From: Nocardioides nematodiphilus
GTDB lineage: Bacteria > Actinomycetota > Actinomycetes > Propionibacteriales > Nocardioidaceae
Direction: 5' to 3'
DNA length: 64,000 nucleotides
NCBI RefSeq assembly: GCF_020216525.1
Contig: NZ_JAIWOY010000004.1
Location: 272,934-336,933 of the forward strand
Under the pieces are notes generated by a model that was not told the origin of the DNA, did not search any database, and saw only the letters and a list, made by a program, of their open reading frames with translations. The first letter of the stretch is position 1. Every line of letters begins with the position of its first letter. Below, piece by piece: positions 17,108 through 25,150 of the stretch. The translations under genes and the position numbers were made by a program.

Positions 17108-18406
17108 GGCGGCGCGGCGCGCGGAGGCGATCACCGCGGGGATGCCGACGCCGTCGTACGCGGCGCCGCACACCACGATCCGTCGCCCGGTGCCGCCGGC
17201 GGCCCGTGCGACGTCGGCACGGACCCGCTCGACCAGGTCGAGGTGACCGACGGCGTACTGCGGCAGGCCGTCGACCCAGCGCTGGACGTGCACGTCCACC
17301 GGTGCGGCGGTGACGCCGGCGATCGTCTCGAGGTCGGCACGGGAGGCGGCGATCAGCGCGTCGTCGTCCTCGCTGAGGGTCTCGCCGGCCCGACCGAGCG
17401 AGGTGCGCAGGTGGACCACGCCTTCGGCGGCGCCTGCCGCGCGGACCCAGTCCCACTTGGCGAAGGAGAAGGTGGAGGCCTTGATCGCGGTCGGCTCGAC
17501 CGGCGGGATGAGGAAGCCGGAGCGCTCCTCCCCGAGCTCGGCGGCGACGTCGGCGGCCCGGAAGGCGAACGTGACCACCGCGCTGGTCGCGGACTCGACG
17601 CCGCCGAGGAGCGCGGCGGCCTCGGGGGCGGCGTCACGCAGCAGCCGGGCGGTGGGTCGGGCCGGGGTGGCGAGCACGATCGCGTCCGCGTCGAGGTCGT
17701 CGAGGGACCCGACGGTCGTGGACAGGCGCACGTCCAGGCCCTCGGCGAGGCGGCCCGGAAGACGGCCCATGCCGCCGGCCAGCCCGGCGAAGACCGGGGC
17801 GGTGGACGGCTCGATCGCGGCGGCCTGCGGGGTGAGTGCGCCCCTGGCCAGCATCGTGAGCAGCTGCGGGACCGCGGCCGCCGCCGAGATCCGGCGGGCG
17901 CGCCCGGCGTAGACGCCGCCGAGCAGTGGCTCGACGAGCCGGTCGGTGACCTCGTCGCCGTAGCGGGCCGCGACCAGGTCGCCGACCGAGATGTCACCGG
18001 CCGGCGGCTCGACCGCCAGGGCGGCCTCCGCCCGCATCCGGGCGACGCCGTCGGCGCTGAGGACACCGGAGGCGGCCAGCTCCTCGACGTCCATGGGGAC
18101 GCCCATGATCGATCGCGGCATCCGGCGCAGGGCACCGTAGGACAGGATCCGCGAGGTCGCCCGGGTGGGGTGCACGATCGGCATCCCGAGCGCTTCGGCG
18201 AGCGCGACGCCCTCCGGACGCCGGGCGAGCATCGCCTCGGCGCCGACGTCGACGCTCACACCCGCGACGCTCTCGGTGCGGAGCTTGCCGCCGACCCGGT
18301 CGGAGGCCTCGTACACGAGGACCTCGTGACCGGCCCCGGCCAGCTCACGGGCCGCGGTGAGTCCTGCGATGCCTGCCCCGACGACGACTGCCTTCACCTG
18401 GACCAC
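17084..18406 (-). CDS. hemG: Coproporphyrinogen III / protoporphyrinogen oxidase, HemY-type
   Basis: About 440 residues, FAD-dependent. The dinucleotide-binding motif VVGAGIAGLTAARELAGAG is at the N-terminus, followed by YEASDRVGGKLRT and DVGAEAMLARRPE; a C-terminal FAD motif appears as VVCGAAYDGVGIPA. In actinobacteria this enzyme oxidises coproporphyrinogen III to coproporphyrin III, ahead of iron insertion and HemQ. The start is GTG at 18406 or, perhaps better, GTG at 18397, which places the FAD motif nearer the N-terminus. The C-terminus (AAQTVTVTV) is encoded by a palindromic repeat copy, so the end of the protein may have been rewritten by repeat insertion. The next heme gene, hemE, is 14 kb away past the sulfur island. 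Confidence 0.9.
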   Translation of the reverse strand: MVQVKAVVVGAGIAGLTAARELAGAGHEVLVYEASDRVGGKLRTESVAGVSVDVGAEAMLARRPEGVALAEALGMPIVHPTRATSRILSYGALRRMPRSIMGVPMDVEELAASGVLSADGVARMRAEAALAVEPPAGDISVGDLVAARYGDEVTDRLVEPLLGGVYAGRARRISAAAAVPQLLTMLARGALTPQAAAIEPSTAPVFAGLAGGMGRLPGRLAEGLDVRLSTTVGSLDDLDADAIVLATPARPTARLLRDAAPEAAALLGGVESATSAVVTFAFRAADVAAELGEERSGFLIPPVEPTAIKASTFSFAKWDWVRAAGAAEGVVHLRTSLGRAGETLSEDDDALIAASRADLETIAGVTAAPVDVHVQRWVDGLPQYAVGHLDLVERVRADVARAAGGTGRRIVVCGAAYDGVGIPAVIASARRAAQTVTVTV

Positions 18407-18474
18407 TGTGCCAAAGAGACCTCGCGGGACGGCCTCCGGGTGCTGGGGACCGTCCCGCGAGGGGCTGGTGGGGG

Positions 18475-18999
18475 TCAGCCGGCGAGGCGGCCGAACCCGG
18501 AGCGGTGGAAGACCAGTGGCTGACCGACGCTCTGCTGTAGCGCGTGCAGGCGCAGCAGGACGATGGTGTGGTCGCCGGCCTCGACCTCGTTGTAGATCGT
18601 GCAGTCGAAGCGCGCGAGGCCGTCGGGCAGCGTGACGGCCCCATCCTCGGAGACCGTCACGGCGAGGCCCTCGAAGCGATCCGCGGGCTCGCCGGCGAGC
18701 TGGCGGCAGACGGCGCCGTGATGCTCGGCGAGGATCGTGACGCCGACGTGCTCGGCGCGGCGCAGGTCGGGCCAGGTCTTGGAGGTCGATGCGATCGAGA
18801 ACGACACCAGCGGCGGATCGATGCTGACCGAGGTGAAGGACGAGGCGGCCAGGCCGACCGGCACGCCGTCGACGATGGCGGCGACCGCCACCACACCGGT
18901 CGGGAAGACGCCGAAGGCGTCCCGCAGCGCCCGGGGGTCGAGGTCCTGATTGGTCGACAGCTCGGCGGTGTCGATCCCGGCGGAGGTCACGGTGGTCAT
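18475..18999 (-). CDS. Flavin reductase domain protein (HpaC/DszD-like)
   Basis: A 174-residue flavin reductase of the split-barrel FMN-binding family. Typical signs are FPTGVVAVAA near residue 32, GLAASSFTSVSIDPPLVSFSIA around 50-70, and FDCTIYNEVEAGDHTIVLLRL near 130-150. Such proteins reduce FMN with NAD(P)H and hand FMNH2 to a two-component monooxygenase. It is the last gene of the sulfur operon, and its ATG overlaps the stop of the ssuE-like gene (18996-18999). Likely partners are the two DszA/NtaA-type monooxygenases upstream. Confidence 0.85.
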   Translation of the reverse strand: MTTVTSAGIDTAELSTNQDLDPRALRDAFGVFPTGVVAVAAIVDGVPVGLAASSFTSVSIDPPLVSFSIASTSKTWPDLRRAEHVGVTILAEHHGAVCRQLAGEPADRFEGLAVTVSEDGAVTLPDGLARFDCTIYNEVEAGDHTIVLLRLHALQQSVGQPLVFHRSGFGRLAG

Positions 19000-19490
19000 G
19001 GGCGTCCGTTCAGATAGGTCGTGATGAGCGGCGCGGTGGCGCTCAGCCAGTCGGCATAGGCAGGGGGGTCGTCGTGCTGGGAGTCGAGGACGTACAGCCC
19101 TCGGCCCGGGACGGTCGCGCCGATCTCGGTGAGGATCGGACGCAGGGTGAGCTCGGGGGCCAGCGAGTGAGCGGGGCTGCCGCCGAGCATCAGGGGCACG
19201 GCCAGCCCCGAGAGCCCGGTCCCGCCGGCGAACCGGTCGAGGAAGAGCTTGAGCAGCCCCGTGTACGCCCCCTTGTACGTCGGGCTGGCCACGATCACCA
19301 GGTCGGCCGCGCCGACCTGCTTGACCAGGTCGGTCACGTCCGGGTCGGCCCAGTCGAGGATCGCCGGGCCGAGGGTGGCCAGGTCGATGACGAGGTCGGG
19401 CGCACCGGCGAGCTCGGTGGCGAGGTGGGTGGCCGCCGCGAGGGTGCGGCTGTTCGGCTTCGGGTTGCCGACCACGATGGCGGTTGTCAT
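18996..19490 (-). CDS. ssuE: NAD(P)H-dependent FMN reductase, SsuE/MsuE family
   Basis: A 164-residue flavodoxin-like protein. The phosphate loop is GNPKPNSRT (about 8-16); SPTYKGAYTGLLKLFLDR (about 87-104) is the family signature. It provides FMNH2 for sulfonate or sulfone monooxygenases. The ATG at 19490 follows GGAG by eight bases; a longer start at 19508 has none. It is 40 bases downstream of the MFS gene, and AT-rich sequence at about 19505-19540 could hold an internal promoter for the two reductase genes. Together with the second reductase this gives two FMNH2 sources in one operon. Confidence 0.87.
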   Translation of the reverse strand: MTTAIVVGNPKPNSRTLAAATHLATELAGAPDLVIDLATLGPAILDWADPDVTDLVKQVGAADLVIVASPTYKGAYTGLLKLFLDRFAGGTGLSGLAVPLMLGGSPAHSLAPELTLRPILTEIGATVPGRGLYVLDSQHDDPPAYADWLSATAPLITTYLNGRP

Positions 19491-19504
19491 GGCGCTCACT
19501 CCGA

Positions 19505-19545
19505 TCATAAGTCGTGTATATGAATCTACTTTATGCGAATACGGT
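19505..19545 (-). promoter_or_regulatory. AT-rich possible internal promoter
   Basis: This stretch is much more AT-rich than its surroundings and, read on the minus strand, holds CATAAAG and CATATACAC, which could serve as -10 elements upstream of the ssuE-like gene. No exact -35 partner is evident. Confidence 0.35.
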
Positions 19546-20778
19546 CTCTACTAGCGGGTGACGCACCACCCACCAGCGGCCGATCACGAAGGCGGAGGCG
19601 GCGGCCAGCGCGGTCACGGCCATCACGACGGCGGTCGGCAGCGCCGACCCCACTCCCCCGAAGGCGCTCGCCAGCGGCGTGGCCGCCGCGCCGAAGCCGA
19701 ACATGAACAGGCCGAGCACCGCCGACCCGGCGCCGGGCAGGTCACGTGCCTGGGCCATCGCGAGCCCCATGCAGTTTCCGGTGACGAGGTTGACGCAGAA
19801 CGCGTTGGCCACCGACGGGATCACGATCAGTGCCGGCCACGGCGTCTGGGCGATCACCGCGAGGGCGAGACAGCAGACGACGACCCCCGGCAGCGCGAGG
19901 GCGGCCGTACGGGCGGGGTGGATCTCCCGGCGGGCGAGCCGACTGGAGAAGAGCCCGGCGGCGATCATGGCGACCGCGTTGGCCGCGAAGACCAGGCCGT
20001 AGCCGACGGGGCTGAAGCCGAGCACCTCTTGGTAGATGAAGGACGAGCCGGCCAGGTAGGCCATCATCACCGCGACGCTGAGCCCGAGGGTGACGCCATA
20101 GGAGAGGTACGCCGGGCGGGCCAGCACACGACCGAGGTCGGCGTACTGCACGCGGGCCGTACGACGTACGGCCGGGAGCGTCTCCGGCACCCAGCGCACG
20201 CTGACCACCAGCTGGGCGGCCACGATCGCTGCGAACACCCCGAGCACGCCGCGCCAGGGCAGGAAGGTGGCCATCAGGCCGCCGAGCGTCGGCGCGACGA
20301 CCGGCACCACGCCGAGGATGGTCATCATCAGGGTGAGTGCCCGGACACCGGCGTAGCCGTGGGCGCGGTCGGCGATCATCGCGCGAGCGATCACCATCCC
20401 CGACCCGGCGGACAGCGCCTGGACCAGGCGCCCTGCGATCAGGACGTCGATCGTCGGCGCCAGCGCGACGAGGATGGACGAGGCCACCGTGATCGTGTTG
20501 CTCAGGATCAGGGGCCGGCGCCGGCCGTACCGCTCGGAGATCGGTCCCCAGATCGGCTGCCCGATCGAGATCCCGACCAGATAGGCGGTCAGGGTGAGCT
20601 GCACCATCGTCGGCGTGGTCGCCAGGTCCCGCTGGATGCCCGGGAAGCTGGCGAGGTACAGGTCGATGGCGAGCGGGGAGGCGGCCGCGATGAAGGCGAG
20701 CAGGACCAGGAGGCGGAGCCCCACCTCGGCCTCCCGATCCCGCTCGGCCCCCACGCGGGCCACGGCGGTCAGCGTCAT
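19531..20778 (-). CDS. Bcr/CflA-family MFS transporter (copy 1)
   Basis: A 415-residue, twelve-helix major facilitator of the drug:proton antiporter-1 group. The first helix carries PLAIDLYLASFP and the loop 2-3 motif is GPISERYGRRRP, both typical of Bcr/CflA exporters. Its ATG overlaps the stop of the upstream monooxygenase (20775-20778), so it belongs to the sulfur operon. It may export an oxidised, desulfurised product or take up a substrate; the sequence does not tell which. A clear paralogue lies at 60470-61708. Confidence 0.9.
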   Translation of the reverse strand: MTLTAVARVGAERDREAEVGLRLLVLLAFIAAASPLAIDLYLASFPGIQRDLATTPTMVQLTLTAYLVGISIGQPIWGPISERYGRRRPLILSNTITVASSILVALAPTIDVLIAGRLVQALSAGSGMVIARAMIADRAHGYAGVRALTLMMTILGVVPVVAPTLGGLMATFLPWRGVLGVFAAIVAAQLVVSVRWVPETLPAVRRTARVQYADLGRVLARPAYLSYGVTLGLSVAVMMAYLAGSSFIYQEVLGFSPVGYGLVFAANAVAMIAAGLFSSRLARREIHPARTAALALPGVVVCCLALAVIAQTPWPALIVIPSVANAFCVNLVTGNCMGLAMAQARDLPGAGSAVLGLFMFGFGAAATPLASAFGGVGSALPTAVVMAVTALAAASAFVIGRWWVVRHPLVETVFA

Positions 20779-22115
20779 CCGGCGGCCGCGGCCCCGACTC
20801 GGGCGTACTGGTTGGCCGGCTTGGGCAGGCCGTAGTGCTCACGCAGCGTCGTCCCGGCGTACTCCTCGCGGAACAGGCCCTTGGCCCGCAGGATCGGGAC
20901 CACCTGCTCGATGAAGGTCTCGAGCCCGGACGGCAGCGCCGCGCCCATCACGTTGAAGCCGTCGGCCCCGCCGTGGTGGAACCAGCACTCGATGACCTCG
21001 ACGATCTGCTCGGGCGTGCCGACCACGACGTTGTGGCCGCGCCCGCCGCCGAGGCGGCCGAGGATCTGGCGGACGGTGAGGTTCTCCCGTACGGCCAGCT
21101 CGATGATGAGGTTGGCCCGCGAGTCGAAGCCCTCACGCGAGGTCCGGCCGGTGATCGCCGGCGAGAGCGGGGCGTCCAGCTCGAGCTGGGACTCCGGTAC
21201 CTCCAGGACGCCCGCGAGCATCCGCAGCCCGAAGGCCGGGATCCGCAGGTCGTCGAGCTGCTGGGCCAGCGCGATCGCCTCCCGCTCGGTCGAGCCGATG
21301 ATCGGCACGATGCCCGGCAGCACGACGACGTGGTCGGGGTTGCGGCCCGCGGCCGCGGCGCGCGCCTTGATATCGCTGTAGAAGGCCTGCGCGAGCTCAA
21401 GGGTCTGGTGGGCCACGAAGATCGCCTCGGCGTACGTGCCCGCGAACGCCTTGCCCTCCTCCGAGGCACCCGCCTGGACGAGCAGCGGGTAGCCCTGGGG
21501 CGGGCGCGGCACGTTGAGCGGGCCGGCGACGCGGAAGTGCTTGCCGACATGATCGATCGCGCGCAGCTCGGCCGGGTCGCCCCAGCGGCCCCCGGCCTTG
21601 TCGCCGAGGAAGTGGTCGTCGCTCCACGAGTCCCACAGCTTCAGCGCGACCTGGAGGAACTCCTCGGCGCGCTCGTAGCGGGCACTGTGCGCCGGGCGGT
21701 CGGCGAGGCCGAAGTTGGCCGCCTCCTGCTCGGTCGCCGAGGTGACGATGTTCCACCCGGCCCGGCCGCCGCTGACGTGGTCGACGGACGCGAACTTCCG
21801 GGCCAGGTTGTACGGGTCGTTGTAGGTGGTCGAGGCGGTCGCGATCAGACCGATCCGCTCGGTGACCCCGGCCAGCGCGGTGAGCAGGGTGAGAGGCTCG
21901 AGCTGCCCCGGGGTGCGGAACTCGCCGGTGCCCTGGGCGACCGGACCGTCGGCGAGGAAGAGCGAGTCGAACGTCGCGGCCTCGGCCAGCTGCGCGAGCC
22001 TGACGTAGTGGCCCAGGTCGAAGCTGGCGCCGGGGTCGGCCTCGGGCAGCCGCCAGGCGGCCTCGTGGTGGCCGGCCTCCATGAGGAAGGCGTTGAGGTG
22101 CAGCTGGCGGCTCAT
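20775..22115 (-). CDS. FMN-dependent monooxygenase, DszA/NtaA/SnaA family (copy B)
   Basis: A 446-residue luciferase-like flavin monooxygenase. Family marks are LNAFLMEAGHHEAAWR at the N-terminus, LADG near 55, ERIGLIATASTTYNDPYNLAR, GRAGWNIVTS and the C-terminal TLREHYGLPKP. Such enzymes oxidise organosulfur or nitrogen-containing compounds using FMNH2 from a separate reductase. It is a tandem paralogue of the next gene upstream, and the two overlap by four bases (22112-22115). With uptake genes, an exporter and two reductases in the same operon, oxidation of a sulfone, sulfonate or thio-heterocycle is likely; the exact substrate is not visible. Confidence 0.88.
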   Translation of the reverse strand: MSRQLHLNAFLMEAGHHEAAWRLPEADPGASFDLGHYVRLAQLAEAATFDSLFLADGPVAQGTGEFRTPGQLEPLTLLTALAGVTERIGLIATASTTYNDPYNLARKFASVDHVSGGRAGWNIVTSATEQEAANFGLADRPAHSARYERAEEFLQVALKLWDSWSDDHFLGDKAGGRWGDPAELRAIDHVGKHFRVAGPLNVPRPPQGYPLLVQAGASEEGKAFAGTYAEAIFVAHQTLELAQAFYSDIKARAAAAGRNPDHVVVLPGIVPIIGSTEREAIALAQQLDDLRIPAFGLRMLAGVLEVPESQLELDAPLSPAITGRTSREGFDSRANLIIELAVRENLTVRQILGRLGGGRGHNVVVGTPEQIVEVIECWFHHGGADGFNVMGAALPSGLETFIEQVVPILRAKGLFREEYAGTTLREHYGLPKPANQYARVGAAAAG

Positions 22116-23467
22116 GCGAGCGCCTGCTCGCGCTGGGCGTAGACCGACTCGGGGCGCGGTAGGCCGTAGTGCTCGCGCAGCGTGCTGCCCTCGTACTCGG
22201 TCCGGAACAGGCCGCGGTCCTGCAGGATCGGCACGACCTTCTCGGTGAAGGCGTCGAGCAGCTGCGGGTAGAGCGGCGGCATCACGTTGAAGCCGTCGGC
22301 CCCGCCGCCCTCGAACCACTCCTGGATGGTGTCCGCGATCTGGGTCGGGGTGCCGTGCACGACGTTGTGCCCCCGGCCGCCCGCCAGCCGGTGCAGCAGC
22401 TCGCGCAGGGTCGGGCGGTCGCGCTGGACGATGTTGGCCACGACCTGCTTGCGGGAGCGGTCGTTGTTGAGCACGTCGCCCGCGGCACCGAAGACGTCCA
22501 GCGGTACGGCCTCGTCGAGCTCGAGGTGGCGCAGCGAGACGCCGGCCATGGTCTCGAGCTGGCGGATGCCGTACTCGGGGACGGTGAGGCTGTTGAAGTG
22601 TCGGTAGAGCTCCTCGGCCTCCGCCGGGGTGTCGCCGATGAAGGGGCTGATGCCCGGCAGGACCAGGACGTGGTCGGCGTTGCGGCCCAGCTGCGAGGCG
22701 CGCGACTTGATGTCGGCGTAGAACGCCTGGGCGTCCTCGAGGGTCTGGTGTGCGGTGAAGATCGCCTCGGCGTGCCGGGCGGCGAAGGCGCGGCCCTCGT
22801 TCGAGGAGCCGGCCTGGACGTGCACGGGGCGGCCCTGGGGGGATCGCGGCGCGTTGAACGGACCCTTGACCCGCAGGTAGCGCCCGACGTGGTCGATCGG
22901 GTGCACCTTGTCGGTGTCGAGGAAGACCCCGGAGGCCCGGTCCGCGACGATCGCGTCGTCCTCCCAGGAGTCCCAGAGCCGGTCGACGACGTTGACGAAC
23001 TCGTCGGCGCGGCCGTACCGCTCCTCGTTGCTCGGCACGCCGGTGAGTCCGAAGTTGTGGGCGGCGCCCTCGTTGAAGGTGGTGACGATGTTCCAGCCGG
23101 CGCGACCTCCGGAGATGTTGTCGAGCGAGGCGAAGAGGCGAGCGAGGTTGTACGGCTCGTAGAACGTGGTCGACGCGGTGGCGATCAGTCCGATCCGCTC
23201 GGTGACCGCGGCGAGCGCGGTGAGCAGCGTGATCGGCTCGAACTGGTTGTGCGGACGGTGGCCGCCGCCCCAGAACGAAGGGCTGTCGGCGAGGAAGACG
23301 GCGTCGAGCTTGGCGGCCTCGGCCTTCTTGGCGATCTCCTGGATCCAGGTGACGTCGCCGACCCGCTCGACCGAGCTGTCGGCGTGACGCCAGGAGGCCT
23401 CGTGGTGGCCGGTGTCGTGTAGGAAGGCGTTGAGGGAGAGGGTGCGGGGCTTGCGGGACTGGGGCAT
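22112..23467 (-). CDS. FMN-dependent monooxygenase, DszA/NtaA/SnaA family (copy A)
   Basis: A 451-residue luciferase-like monooxygenase, about DszA size. Landmarks are LNAFLHDTGHHEASWR, LADSPSFWGGG, ERIGLIATASTTFYEPYNLAR, GRAGWNIVTT and TLREHYGLPRP near the end. ATG at 23467 has AAGGAA six bases upstream. It starts 11 bases after the ABC permease gene. Sequence similarity with the following copy is spread along the whole length, showing an old tandem duplication. The two may act one after the other, or have different substrates, or form a hetero-oligomer. Confidence 0.88.
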   Translation of the reverse strand: MPQSRKPRTLSLNAFLHDTGHHEASWRHADSSVERVGDVTWIQEIAKKAEAAKLDAVFLADSPSFWGGGHRPHNQFEPITLLTALAAVTERIGLIATASTTFYEPYNLARLFASLDNISGGRAGWNIVTTFNEGAAHNFGLTGVPSNEERYGRADEFVNVVDRLWDSWEDDAIVADRASGVFLDTDKVHPIDHVGRYLRVKGPFNAPRSPQGRPVHVQAGSSNEGRAFAARHAEAIFTAHQTLEDAQAFYADIKSRASQLGRNADHVLVLPGISPFIGDTPAEAEELYRHFNSLTVPEYGIRQLETMAGVSLRHLELDEAVPLDVFGAAGDVLNNDRSRKQVVANIVQRDRPTLRELLHRLAGGRGHNVVHGTPTQIADTIQEWFEGGGADGFNVMPPLYPQLLDAFTEKVVPILQDRGLFRTEYEGSTLREHYGLPRPESVYAQREQALA

Positions 23468-23478
23468 GACAGTTCCTT

Positions 23479-24321
23479 TCAGGCACGCCAGCGCGAGAAG
23501 CGGCGCTCGAGGGCGATGAGGGCGTAGTTGATGAGCACGCCGAGGACCGTGGTGGTGAGGATCGCGGCGTACATCGTGGGGATCAGGAAGTTCTGGTTCC
23601 CGTAGTTGATGAGGAAGCCCAGCCCCGCGGTGGCGCCGATCATCTCGGCGGCGATGAGCACGAGGATCGCGGCGGCGCCGGAGATCCGGATGCCGGTGAA
23701 GATGGTCGGGATCGCGGCCGGGAAGACCACCTTGCGGAAGGTCGCCACCGGGCTGAGGCCCAGCACCTTCGCGGAGCGCAGCAGCTGCGGGTCGACGGTG
23801 GCGACGCCGGTCACGGTGGCGAGCAGGATCGGGAAGAAGCACGCGTAGAGGACGATGGCGATCTTGGAGGTCTCGCCGATCCCGAAGATCAGGGTGAAGA
23901 CCGGGAGGATCGCCAGTGCCGCGGTGTTGCGGAAGATCTCCAGGACCGGCTGGAGGAACTCGCGGACCGGGCGGTACCACGCGATCGCGGCGCCGAGCGG
24001 GATCGCGATCGCGATGGCGGCGAAGAAGCCGGCTGCGGAGCGGATCAGGCTGGCCCGGATGTGCTTCTCCAGCTCGCCGTCTCGCATCATCTCCCACCAC
24101 GTTCGGGCGATCACGTGGAAGGGCGGGATGAAGTAGTCGTTGACCAGGCCGGCGCGCGGTGCGAACTCCCATACGGCGAGGAAGGCGATCACGCCGAGCA
24201 GACCTCGGGTGGCGGTGACGGCCCTCGTACGTCGGGGCGAGGCGCCCTTGGCCTTGACCGACTCCTCCTGGCGGGGGTTGGGACGGGCCTCGGTCTTCTC
24301 GGCCAGCAGGCTAGGCGACAT
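23479..24321 (-). CDS. ABC transporter permease, SsuC/TauC family
   Basis: A 280-residue inner-membrane permease with six or so helices after a charged N-terminus of about 40 residues. The EAA loop, which docks on the ATPase, reads around LRSAKVLGLSPVATFRKVVFPAAIP. It is normal length for sulfonate, taurine or nitrate importers. Its start overlaps the ATPase stop by 11 bases. It works with the ATPase and binding protein encoded just upstream and presumably imports the substrate of the two monooxygenases. Confidence 0.9.
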   Translation of the reverse strand: MSPSLLAEKTEARPNPRQEESVKAKGASPRRTRAVTATRGLLGVIAFLAVWEFAPRAGLVNDYFIPPFHVIARTWWEMMRDGELEKHIRASLIRSAAGFFAAIAIAIPLGAAIAWYRPVREFLQPVLEIFRNTAALAILPVFTLIFGIGETSKIAIVLYACFFPILLATVTGVATVDPQLLRSAKVLGLSPVATFRKVVFPAAIPTIFTGIRISGAAAILVLIAAEMIGATAGLGFLINYGNQNFLIPTMYAAILTTTVLGVLINYALIALERRFSRWRA

Positions 24322-25150
24322 GGGTCAGCTCCTTCTCGGCGTCCACGGGTGCCGGGGCGCTGAGGTTCTGCTCGCGCAGCAGCGACCAGATGTGGTGGCG
24401 GTAGTCGGCGAACTCGCGGGTGGCCCGGATGTCGCGCTCCCCCGCGCCGGCGCGGTCCAGCTCGATCGGGACGACCTCGCGGATGCGGCCGGGACGGGCG
24501 CTCATGACGGCGACGCGCTGGCCGAGGAAGACGGCCTCCTCGATGTCGTGGGTGATGAAGACGATCGTGGTCCCGGTGCGCTGCCAGATCCGGACCAGCT
24601 CCTCCTGGAGGCGCTCGCGGGTCTGGGCGTCGAGCGCGCCGAACGGCTCGTCCATGAGCAGCACCTGAGGCTCGTACGACAGGGACCTCGCGATCGCGAC
24701 GCGCTGCTTCATGCCGCCGGAGAGCTCGTGCGGGAATCGCTGGGCGAACTCCGTCAGGCCGACCAGGTCGAGGTAGGTCCGCGCCCGCTCGGCGCGCTCC
24801 TTCTTCGTCAGGCCGCCCTTCGCCTCGAGGGCGAACTCGATGTTGGCCTGGGCGGTGCGCCAGGGCAGCAGCGTGTACTGCTGGAAGACGACGCTGCGAT
24901 CGAGGCCCGGACCGGTGATGGGCTTGCCGTCGATGGCGAGCCGCCCGCTGGTCGGCTTGGCCAGTCCGGCGATCAGGTCGAGGACGGTGGACTTGCCACA
25001 GCCCGAGGGGCCCACGACGGTGAGGAACTCGCCCGGCGCGACGTCCAGGTCGAGGGAGTCCAGCGCGACGAACTCGCGCAGCTGCTTGTCGTCGTTGCCG
25101 CGGACCCAGAAGGTCTGGCCGACGCTCTCGAGAGTGATCCGACTGCTCAT
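24311..25150 (-). CDS. ABC transporter ATPase, SsuB/TauB family
   Basis: A 279-residue ATPase with all key motifs: Walker A GPSGCGKST (about 48-56), Q-loop VVFQQYTLLPW, signature LSGGMKQR, Walker B VLLMDEPF, D-loop and the H-loop THD. The ATG at 25150 overlaps the stop of the binding-protein gene in an ATGA. It energises uptake by the neighbouring permease. Unlike the ssuB copy at 28256, this one is intact, so it could in principle serve both permeases of the island. Confidence 0.92.
   Translation of the reverse strand: MSSRITLESVGQTFWVRGNDDKQLREFVALDSLDLDVAPGEFLTVVGPSGCGKSTVLDLIAGLAKPTSGRLAIDGKPITGPGLDRSVVFQQYTLLPWRTAQANIEFALEAKGGLTKKERAERARTYLDLVGLTEFAQRFPHELSGGMKQRVAIARSLSYEPQVLLMDEPFGALDAQTRERLQEELVRIWQRTGTTIVFITHDIEEAVFLGQRVAVMSARPGRIREVVPIELDRAGAGERDIRATREFADYRHHIWSLLREQNLSAPAPVDAEKELTHVA

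Noticed and set aside
16809..17246. Plus-strand gene with repeated QTVTVTLRGDSD motif
   Set aside because: The repeat peptide is only the translation of the 60-bp DNA array, and the frame runs antisense into hemG.
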